From assembly GCA_036346255.1 (NCBI GenBank), contig CM070632.1, positions 18,989,408-19,053,407 on the forward strand: 64,000 nucleotides of DNA, written 5' to 3'. Positions 56,668-64,000 of the stretch are shown here, in pieces. Under the pieces are notes generated by a model. That model was not told the DNA's origin and made no database searches. It saw only the letters and a list, made by a program, of their open reading frames with translations. The first letter of the stretch is position 1; the number at the start of each line of letters is the position of its first letter. The position numbers and the translations under genes were made by a program. Origin of the DNA: Ampelocalamus luodianensis. Taxonomy: Eukaryota > Streptophyta > Magnoliopsida > Poales > Poaceae.

Positions 56668-57029
56668 TGTTACATAGCCGATTGATATCAACGAAGAACA
56701 CCCAGAACAAGAACCAGATGATCAAATATCAACTCAATACATCAGTATTCGAGATACAAATTGGAGAAATAGAATCAAGACTGGGAAGAGCAATCAAGAC
56801 TGGGAACAAGAAGCCATCTAGATTTGGGGGATCAGAGAAGAGGAAGTTTGGGGGAAGAGAAGAAGAAGAACTGGGTAGCAGCCGGGAAGGAAGAGGGGAA
56901 ACGAGGCAGGAGTGTTCTAGTTCTTGATTCTTCGATGCCCTGTTTGTTGCGGCTCTCTTCTTTTCTGTAGTGCCCTTCCCATCCAAGTGCCTTCCTGACT
57001 GTCCAACATGGAGGCCCACGTCCGTGACA
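56668..57029 (-). repeat. 5' LTR of element H (362 bp)
   Basis: Partner of 53072-53447, TGTTACATAGCC...CCGTGACA, followed by TSD TATTA (57030-57034). Confidence 0.93.
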
Positions 57030-57034
57030 TATTA

Positions 57035-57655
57035 CTAGAGTGGCAGTTTGAGCTTCCTTTTGTATGAGTCCCCCTCCCACAATACGGATTTATGGTCTCT
57101 GAGTGTCTCAAGTGGATAGTGTGGTGTATATCTCGCACGAGAAATTTGCCAGAAATTGTTTCTTTGCTTGAGATTTGAGAACATTATCCTCTAAGGTGAA
57201 TTTTTTTTTGCTAACAAACAATCCCCGCTTTTAGCATGCAAGTCTCTGTAGAAACCCACCAATATATTATTGATGGGTTTCTAAATTTTCAAGTTGCAAT
57301 GAAGTTTCCATCTCAGCTGCTGTGATTTTTCTTCGAGCGAAGTCACAGCTTATGTATTAGATAAGACTTTACCGATCCACATGCTATTTTTCTCATTTCT
57401 TTGCAGGGCAGCTGTAGAAATCGACCTATCACATTCTTTTGATAAATTACTATTGAGAAAATGAAGGATGAAGCAAAAAGAATAATAACCTTAGTACAGA
57501 AGTATACCAAAGGCATGAACTTTTGATACAATCCACATTGTCTTTCATGGCACAAAATAGATGCCACTAACATAATGCATGGGTTCATCTAGAACTACTG
57601 TTGCCTTTATGCCTTATGGGTACTTCCCCATGGAGTTTTTTTTTTGCTCTTGTGG
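57035..57655. other. Intergenic or intronic stretch
   Basis: No gene or repeat can be supported. It contains a local inverted pair around 57322-57348 (CTGTGATTTTTC ... AGTCACAG). It could be intron of the candidate gene starting near 52.3 kb. Confidence 0.4.
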
Positions 57656-57978
57656 TCTGTTTTGACGATGAAATAGCAAATCTAGCTTCCTCCTCACGGA
57701 ATTGGCAAAAATAGCACCACGGTTGGATAGGCAGGCGATATGTGTCCCTTGAAGTGCTCCCGGAGCACTTCGAGCACTTCAGACCTGCGGCGACAAGGTG
57801 CGGTGCGCGACAGGCAGCGCGGCCGGCGACCTACCGTGGTCCTAGTTCGCGGCAGGTGGCTTTCTACGGCAATTTCGCAAGGCACGTCGCCTTCTGCGGT
57901 GGTTTGCGCTGTAGGGATGTTATTTTTGTCATTTCGTTCACAGGGCTAATTTTGCTATTTCGTTTCAAAAAGAGGCTA
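57656..57978. mobile_element. Short TIR element related to M
   Basis: The left end (GAAATAGCAAATCTAGC, then GGAATTGGCAAAAATAGCAC) is the inverted counterpart of the right end (GTTATTTTTGTCATTTCG, then GGGCTAATTTTGCTATTTCG). Between them is a GC-rich core of about 200 bp. The same pattern is seen for M at 50885-50975 and 63912-64000. It has no ORF. Confidence 0.6.
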
Positions 57979-58720
57979 AATGAGCCTAAAACTCCTTCCC
58001 CATGTTGCTCTTAATGTTTGCATATGATCAACTGGACTGGGCAGGGACCTGGGCTCTCAAACAAGGCCTAAGGTTACATTCCTAAATTTCCCCACATCAA
58101 GGAAACTGGAGTTGTACTTGTAGTATATTCAAATAGAGTGACCTAACATTTGTTCAATTTTGAATGACAACTGGAATGCTAAATACATGATGTGAACCTT
58201 CTTTTTATGTGTGTGCTCAGTCCCTGCAACTTAATGTCCGCACCCTGGACTATGGAGGAATTCTAGACAGGTTTGGGTTTGGGTTTTGGATGTTCCTATG
58301 TCGACATGTTCCTGTGTTCCATGAAATGATTCCAAGAATATCAAGTCTGCAATTTAATGTTCTGTCAGTAACTCGGTATTGATCAGTGTTTTAACGAGTG
58401 ACTTGTATTTTCATGAATTAATGCCAGTTTCTACTTGGAGCAGGTCAAAATCTGCTATCTATTTCACTCTGCGGTCATGGCATCTGCTTTGAAGCAGCCT
58501 AAGTTGGAGTTTGACGGACCTCTCTGATATAGTTAACGATATCTGCAATGATTCCACATTTTGCAAATCCAGTAGAGCAAACGTCCATTCTAAAAGACTG
58601 GCTTGATGGTTTGCTCTGCTCTGCCTGATGATTCGCTTGATGTCATGAGACAAGACTTCTTCATCTGCATCCACCATCATCATCTGTAAGTAGCACAGTA
58701 GTCATCTTTTATTACACCCG
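57979..58720. other. Intergenic stretch, possible untranslated exon
   Basis: Low to moderate GC. A frame at 58459-58683 (minus, 74 codons, MMMVDADEEVLSHDIKRIIR) has no recognisable domain. No repeat was identified. Confidence 0.35.
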
Positions 58721-59095
58721 GTTTCCCTGCAACATGAGACTGACTCACTTGTGATTGATACCAGCACACGGTTTGAAAATTTGAGACATATCTACGTCTC
58801 AGCATAGCGACATAGGATGTAGTATAACAAGATCACTGTGGTAGCTAAATGCAACATGAGACTGACTCACTTGTGATTGATGCCAGCACACGGTTTGAAA
58901 ATTTGAGACATATCTACGTCTCAGCATAGCGACATACGACGTAGTATACATCTTTCTTTCAGCTCCTGTTTCAGCGGCGTGGGCGTGACATACTGACAAT
59001 ATAACAAGATCACTGTGGTAGCTCAATGCGATCAATAGTATGAGTATACATCTTTCTTTCAGCTCCTGTTTCAGCGACGTGGGCGTGACATACTG
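58721..59095 (+). repeat. Interleaved tandem duplications
   Basis: Unit X (AACATGAGACTGACTCACTT through GCGACATA), about 95 bp, is at 58731-58826 and 58852-58946. Unit Y (CATCTTTCTTTCAGCTCCTG through CATACTGACA), about 53 bp, is at 58947-59003 and 59048-59098. Unit Z (AACAAGATCACTGTGGTAGC) is at 58828-58852 and 59001-59028. The order X-Z-X-Y-Z-Y suggests at least two overlapping duplication events. Confidence 0.85.
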
Positions 59096-59098
59096 ACA

Positions 59099-59640
59099 TG
59101 GTCACATGGCGCGATCTCAACTTTGGATGTCTTACATTTTTCGCATTCCTGTTTAGGCATGTTACTCATGGATCTGGCACTGCTGGTAGTTTAAAGCTCA
59201 AAACGATCCCTGCATTCAAAGTATTCCGTGTTCACATCGATCTCTAGACTTTTGACGACTGTACCTCCATGTCTGTTGTTCCTGCCCCTGCTTTTACTCT
59301 GGTCGGCCTTTCACTTTTTCTGATGATGAAAATTCCCTGGTGCCTTGCAGATGAGATGATGATCGATGCTTTCGCTGTTTTGTTGCTTGTTGCTGGCGGG
59401 ATAATCATGTCAAGCAGTCCTGGCATTCCTCCATGCATGCACCTGGGCTATCGCAGAACGGTACGTGATTGTAAATTGTTGATAGCTGCATTTTGCGTGT
59501 ACGCACGCGCTTCCTTTTATTTTGTAAAATAAGCATTCCAAGCTACTCCCGACTTCCAACACACTTGAATAATCTCAACCTGCGGGGGGCGTATGCATAT
59601 TAGATTAGAGTGAGGTGTGGTTTTTTGGGGTGTTTGGAAC
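59099..59640 (+). other. Intergenic stretch with an open frame of unknown value
   Basis: A plus-strand frame 59269-59532 (MSVVPAPAFTLVGLSLFLMM, 87 codons) contains two hydrophobic stretches (residues 9-26 and 36-50). It has no upstream promoter or family match that I can see. I note it without claiming a gene. Confidence 0.25.
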
Positions 59641-61040
59641 TGACTAGGCTTTTCTGAAAAGCGGTTTTCGACAGCGTCGCAGGGTTTTTCGACTGCGGGC
59701 TGAATCGCTGGGCTTTTCTAGTTTAGTGTTTGACTGTCTGATTTTTAGGTAGGCTGGTTGCAGCTTTCGAGATGAGAAATGTTTGAAATGTCTCCGAGGA
59801 CAGCAATGGCTTGTTTGATGCCGTTTAACGGTAGTTAACAAAATATTAACAGCAATAAACTGCAAACAATGCAATAAAGCACAATTAGCGTATTTAACAA
59901 CAATTATTATAATAAACATTTATTACAACAAATAATTAAAACAGTTATTACAATGAATAAATATTACAATAAATAATTACTAAGATAAACAATTATTACA
60001 TAAATAATTCATGCCCCCTCCACTTTTTTCCGGGCTTGGGACCGGCATCGGCAGTGTTAGGCACCCCCACCCTCACACGTACCCCCCCAAGTGTTCATGC
60101 AAATCTTAAATGAAAGCGCAGATAAATACATACAAGAGAAATATATGACAAGAAGAAATAGACTAGTAACATAAGCTAATGCTTCCATCAACACATAGCA
60201 AGAACACAATTGAATAGATCAACAAACAACAAAAGTACATCTCTAATCTTGCCAATTTAGGATGCTCAATCAACACTAGATATATGAAGAAATTCTTTTG
60301 TTAGTCAATGAGTCTTGAATTACCATTTTCCCCTTTAGCATACCATTTATCAGGATGATCTACACAAGAACAGTACTTGGATGATCAATTCCCCATGTAC
60401 AAAAAGACTCTTGGACATGTACAAGGATGAATGTCTCTACAGATATGTTGCAGTGCTACAAAAATAAACATTTCATTCTTCAGTTCATCCAGTGAAAAAC
60501 AAACATATAAATATACACAAATTTCATTTCATTTTGATATCCAATAATCTAAAACTCTTGAGTGAAACCCACATATAATCAATTAGTCCATAAGATCCTT
60601 CTGGATATCCAATCTTGATCTACTAATTTCTTATATGTTTTCCATTACAACAGTATGTTCATGTTAAAAACCTCCAGTACCAATGGCAATAACTCCAGAA
60701 ATGTCTCACTCCCAGTCACAACTATTTACCATCAAAACACTACAACGGAAATGGATTCAGACAATAGGCAGATAATCAACTGACCAAGCCACTGAAGTTA
60801 GGTAAAATACAGAACTAACAGATGGATCAAAAGCAATACTAGAATAATCTGCAAACACCAAAGATTGTTCATTAGTGCATGTTCTGGAATCGCTGGTCAA
60901 ACTTCATAATCCATGAAAATCCATGAATTATGCACCAAAGATTGTTCAAACATCAGTTGCAGAATCAAACACCAATCCAACAATTTCATCGCATGTAACA
61001 CATTTCATCACATGAACACCAAGCCAATAATTTCATCGCT
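59641..61040. other. AT-rich stretch, probably degraded DNA-transposon sequence
   Basis: Positions 59920-60010 are nearly pure ATTA-type low complexity. Positions 60010-60095 have C-runs and a GGCTTGGGACCGGCATCGG segment. Positions 60920-61040 contain two related copies of CAATTTCATCGCATG/AATAATTTCATCGCTG. No terminal repeats could be paired and no coding frame was found. Confidence 0.35.
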
Positions 61041-62043
61041 GCAAGGGTACTACCGTGCATGGAGGATTAAGCCAGGGGAGGAGGCCGGGGGAGGAGGCGG
61101 GTGGGCGTGGGCGCAGAGGTTGAGGAGTACGTAGCCGAGGGAGGGAGCCCGAGGAGTAGGCGCCGCCGCATCGGGGAGGAGGGCGTTGGGGAGAGGAGGG
61201 AGGAGGACACGGCGAGGCAGCCAGATCCAGAGGCGACCGGAGAGGGAGGAGGCCGCCGGCGGTAGGGGAGGGAGCCAGAGGAGGGAGGAGGGTCTCAGGG
61301 GAGGCCAGATCTAGAGGCGATGCCAATGCAAGAGGAGGTGGGGCCAGCGGGGAGGAGGAGGAGGAGGGGCTCGGGGGCGGCCCGACACGTGGCAGGCCGG
61401 GCTGGCACGACATGGATGATGGGCCAGGCTAGACCTGGAAAGTCGGCCCGTCAGGCGGCACGACACGGCCTGGCAAATCGTGTCGTGCTCATGTGCTGTG
61501 CTCGGGCCGACCCAACATGGTGAGCACGGCGGGCACATCCGGCACGCCTCTCACCTCTTTGCCTCCTGCCTCCTCGCCTCCTGCGGCCGCCTCGGCCTCG
61601 TTGGCTCTCGTCTCGCGGCCTCGGGCTCACCACCTCGGGCCTCGCTGCCTTGCCTCCCACCACCTCCTCGCACCGCTCCGCCTCTAGCCTCGGCCTCGCG
61701 TGCCGCTCGGCCTCCAGCGCCTCCTCCGCCTCCCGCCTTCGCCTCACGCGTCGCTCGGCCTCCCACCACCTCCCGCCTCTGCCTCACACGCTGCTTGGCC
61801 TTGCGCCACGGTCGCCGCGCCCACCACGCCTGAACTCGCGGTCGAACCCACCGTGCTCGACCCGCACTCCGCCATGACTAGGACGTTGGGTGGCGGTGGG
61901 GATTTGGGCCTTTGGGGGGCGTTTGGCACTTTAGCCGATTATAGGAAAAGAGAGAGGAGATTCCGGACTCAGGAGAGGATTAGAGAAAGAGAGAGAAAAG
62001 AGAGGGGAAAGTAAGAGATAGAGAGAGGAGATAAGGAAGAGTG
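61041..62043. other. GC-rich low-complexity stretch without a supported gene
   Basis: GGAGGAGG-rich on the plus strand to 61400, then GGCACGACACGG-type text (61450-61490), then CTCC/GCCTC-rich (61555-61760), then GAGAGA-rich (61945-62040). Open frames up to 126 residues exist on both strands at once and consist of Pro/Arg/Ser/Ala repeats, which is what such composition yields by chance. Confidence 0.55.
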
Positions 62044-62245
62044 GAGTCGCCAGTACATGTAAAAGTAAAACATACAGTATAAAGTACATGCATGGTTGTT
62101 CACTTATTTGGCTTTCACTCAAATCGAGTGGCCGGTGGGAAAGGAGGTGGTGCTGGGGACTGGGGAGGACAAATCACAACGATCATTATCAAAGTTTAGG
62201 AGCAACCGAGCAACGATCTTTTTCCTGGTGTCTATAAAATCAACT

Positions 62246-62365
62246 CATCTTCTCATTTCTTCACCATCCATCCACTCTCCTCATTTCTTTACCATCCATT
62301 CACTCTACTCATTTCTTTAACATCTATCTACCCTCCCCATTTATTCACCATCCATCTATCCATTA
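62246..62365 (+). repeat. 28-bp minisatellite
   Basis: Four imperfect units of the type TCATTTCTTTACCATCCATT CACTCTCC follow one another. They differ by a few bases each. Confidence 0.8.
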
Positions 62366-62406
62366 TGCTACCAAGGAATTAGAGCACCAAGGAGCTCCTG
62401 AGCGGT

Positions 62407-62640
62407 ATGCTATCGAGGAGTCGTAGTACAAAAGGGGCAGTAGGGCCACTTAGTGTAAGCTCCCGCCACCGCTCCCCTAGTCCTCCTTCGGCTCCGATTC
62501 CCGTTGATGCTCGCCAACTCTCACCAAGTATGGGAGACTACGACATGGATGATCGTCATATGGATGGTATGGAGGGCTACGAGGAGTACCAGGGTGGCTC
62601 GGAGCCAATGGGGGTCGTCCGGGCGCGGGGGAAACGGTAG
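62407..62640 (+). CDS. Short open frame of unknown function
   Basis: The 77-codon frame starts MLSRSRSTKGAVGPLSVSSR and has a central acidic, Met/Asp/Tyr-rich part (MGDYDMDDRHMDGMEGYEEY). It sits between two minisatellites, and its end runs into the second. It resembles N-terminal pieces of plant transposon-associated hypothetical proteins only in composition. It could be a remnant exon. Confidence 0.25.
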   Translation: MLSRSRSTKGAVGPLSVSSRHRSPSPPSAPIPVDARQLSPSMGDYDMDDRHMDGMEGYEEYQGGSEPMGVVRARGKR

Positions 62641-62752
62641 AGAACGCGTCCGAGCGCGGGAGAAGGAGGTGGAGGACGTGTCTGAGCGTGGGGGGAACGG
62701 TGGAGGACGCGTTCGAGTGCGGAGGAACGGTGGAGGACACGTGTCGGCCGTC
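62628..62752 (+). repeat. About 36-bp minisatellite
   Basis: Between three and four units of the type GGAACGGTGGAGGACGCGTT CGAG(T/C)GCGG are seen, with lengths varying from 30 to 38 bp. Confidence 0.75.
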
Positions 62753-62830
62753 GGCACATCTGTTGTGCCATTTTTGTCATTACGGCGTATCGACGGCCAA
62801 TTTTGTTAATAATGGTGCCAACAATGCCAT
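62753..62830. repeat. Probable end of another M-type TIR element
   Basis: TGTGCCATTTTTGTCATTAC, then GGCCAATTTTGTTAATAATGG and GTGCC, follows the same pattern as the right ends at 50905 and 57915. The opposite end was not found, so this may be a fragment. Confidence 0.45.
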
Positions 62831-63148
62831 TTAGAACAAAAACTAAGGGTATAGAGAGTACAATAGTTATTTTACACAAGGGTGTACTTTTAGGAGTATG
62901 TTGAAAGTGTTTATGTACTTCCGTGAGTACATACTCTCACTTTTAATATATCATTTAAATGAACACATTATACCTTTATTTTTTTTATATACCCCTTTTC
63001 TTATATAAAAGAAGTATATACATAAATTTTGCTATAAAAAGTGGACTTTAATAAAAGTTTTCATAGAACTCATTTTGGGGTATCTTATAATCATTATTGG
63101 AGTATGCTTAAATAGATAAAGAGGTATCATCTTACAATTTAAGTAGTA
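62831..63148. other. AT-rich intergenic stretch
   Basis: No gene or recognised repeat. It ends with GTAGTA, the TA being the target site of the following MITE. Confidence 0.5.
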
Positions 63149-63368
63149 CTCCCTCCAATTCACAAAAATAAGTCATTTTGGACATCGACACGGTCCTCAA
63201 AATACAACTTTGACCACTAATTACTGTTACAAAATATTTGTAAAACCCAAATAAAATTATAATATTTTGAAAAATACTTTTTGAGATGACTCTACACATA
63301 TGATTTTCATATATCTAATCTAAATAAAAAGATATTAATAACCAAAGATTTCAAAGTTTGACTGCACG
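63149..63368 (+). mobile_element. Stowaway-like MITE, copy 2, lacking its 3' end
   Basis: It starts CTCCCTCCAATTCAC right after TA and matches copy 1 (3874-4129). The last ~36 bp with the GAGGGAG terminus are missing: GACTGCACG is followed directly by TATGAGAAG of the flank. Confidence 0.78.
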
Positions 63369-63469
63369 TATGAGAAGTGGGAGTACGTACTCCAAGGAGT
63401 ACCATACCATTTGCCTATATATATATATATATATATATATATAGATATATATATAACCAAAGATTTCAA

Positions 63470-63526
<57 letters not shown>

Positions 63527-63660
63527 TCGATCATGGTAAAATTGTGATTAAGATTCCACAACACTATTTTACTAGTACATGCTATGCCTGATTTACATCC
63601 TCGTGATATTGGAATCAGAAACAATCCCGCAAAATTGCATGCATGATCCTGGGCTAAAAT
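63369..63660 (+). repeat. Composite dispersed repeat, right copy
   Basis: It matches 4130-4330 outside the microsatellite. The central part (63415-63524) is expanded: see the separate entry. Confidence 0.75.
63414..63524 (+). repeat. Compound microsatellite (TA)n and (GT)n
   Basis: A TA run of about 20 dinucleotides with one GA interruption (63414-63455) is followed by ATAACCAAAGATTTCAAAG, a second copy of the MITE segment at 63339-63358, and then a GT run of about 26 dinucleotides (63473-63524). In copy 1 the same site reads only CTATATATATGTTTGTGATC (4178-4197). Confidence 0.92.
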
Positions 63661-64000
63661 AGCATTGTTGTATGAAAAAATAGCAAAAATAGGCCCAGTG
63701 AGCGAATTCGCAAAAATGTTACATGTTTCGCGCTCAAATGCCATGGCAAGGGGCCTACCGTGCCCTGGGCGTGTGTTAGGTCACGTGGCGGGCTCTTGTT
63801 CAGCGGCAGGCGGCTTACCACGCCCCCACCACGCGGTAGGTGCCCTGCCCACGCCATCTGCCACAGAGCGGGGGCGTGGTAGGTGGGATCCAGGCGGTGA
63901 GGCACAGCAGGGGGCACGTGTCGCCTAACGGTGCTATTTTTGTATTTTCGCTCGTGAGGGGCTATTTTTTTTATATTTCATCACGCAACGGTGCCAATTA
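63661..64000 (+). mobile_element. TIR element M, copy 2 (uninterrupted, cut by the window edge)
   Basis: The left end (GTATGAAAAAATAGCAAAAA; GTGAGCGAATTCGCAAAAAT) and right end (TTTTTGTATTTTCGCTCGTG; GGGGCTATTTTTTTTATATT) are inverted copies of each other. The core is GC-rich (GGTAGGTCACGTGGCGGGCT; GCGGTGAGGC). This intact arrangement shows what copy 1 looked like before LTRs E and G inserted. It encodes nothing, so it would be a non-autonomous DNA transposon of undetermined superfamily. Confidence 0.65.

Larger units (their letters stand above)
53072..57029 (-). mobile_element. Element H: non-autonomous LTR retrotransposon carrying an RRM ORF
   Basis: Two LTRs of 376 and 362 bp (53072-53447 and 56668-57029), with TGTTACAT and GTGACA ends, are flanked by perfect TATTA duplications (53067-53071 and 57030-57034). 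A perfect iMet PBS and a PPT are at the correct sites for a minus-strand element. The 3.2-kb interior holds two long minus-strand frames, neither of which contains gag-knuckle, protease, integrase or RT motifs. It would therefore need enzymes from another element. Confidence 0.92.

Noticed and set aside
59269..59532. Small membrane protein
   Set aside because: Two hydrophobic stretches in an isolated 87-codon frame without promoter or homologue are not enough.
61033..61877. Several 70-126 residue frames on both strands
   Set aside because: Low-complexity GC-rich sequence; overlapping open frames on opposite strands and Pro/Ala/Ser/Arg composition indicate chance.
62407..62640. Confident gene call for the 77-codon frame
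   Set aside because: It is flanked by and runs into minisatellites and has no family motif; kept only as a low-confidence entry.
1..64000. Endogenous pararetrovirus or other virus insertion
   Set aside because: All RT and integrase motifs are of Tat or chromovirus Ty3/gypsy type with LTRs, PBS and TSDs; no movement or coat protein motif was seen.

Overview
The window is repeat-dominated plant nuclear DNA. Everything recognisable points to a grass (Poaceae): Tat-lineage Ty3/gypsy elements with an antisense 'putative gypsy-type transposon' ORF, long-LTR Tekay/Del-type chromoviruses, Stowaway-like MITEs (CTCCCTCC termini), tRNA-iMet primer sites and TATAAAAG promoters inside LTRs. A rice relative would fit, but the species cannot be fixed from sequence alone. 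I found no bacterial gene system, CRISPR array, rRNA or tRNA gene. At most one host gene start is plausible (about 52.2-52.75 kb).

Layout from the left. (1) 1-3873 is the 5' part, read on the minus strand, of Tat element F (RT, protease, gag, PBS, LTR); it sits in the end of a Stowaway-like MITE (3874-4129). (2) 4130-50975 is one short terminal-inverted-repeat (TIR) DNA element, M, spread over about 46.6 kb by nested insertions. LTR E (4435-5260 plus 43878-47546) and LTR G (47693-50884) look like solo LTRs inside M. Tat element D (5261-43877, TSD GAGGT) lies inside E. Elements A (chromovirus, 8273-19506), B (decayed chromovirus, 21043-30108, TSD AGGAG) and C (rearranged chromovirus remnant, about 36475-42815) lie inside D. 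(3) 51.0-64.0 kb is less disturbed. It holds a possible promoter and first exon near 52.3 kb, a non-autonomous LTR element H (53072-57029, TSD TATTA) carrying a PTB-like RRM reading frame and a second long unrecognised frame, further TIR-element copies, several minisatellites and, at the right edge, a second copy of the Stowaway plus M composite that serves as the uninterrupted reference for the left copy.

How the parts work together: minus-strand D encodes gag, protease, RT, archaeal-type RNase H and integrase, and downstream of pol carries an intron-containing ORF on the opposite strand, now split by A. A encodes a frameshifted gag-pol plus an extra leader ORF upstream of gag. B has nearly matching 2.4-kb LTRs but an interior decayed beyond ORF recognition, so it was probably mobilised in trans. 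H has good LTRs, PBS, PPT and TSD but no pol, so it too would depend on another element's enzymes.

The most unusual signals are: a set of tandem hairpins with compensatory base changes in the LTR of F; a palindromic module shared by four otherwise different LTRs; the RRM-bearing element H; the leader ORF of A; and a recurring indel/substitution pattern between paired LTRs that may be a sequence-quality artefact.
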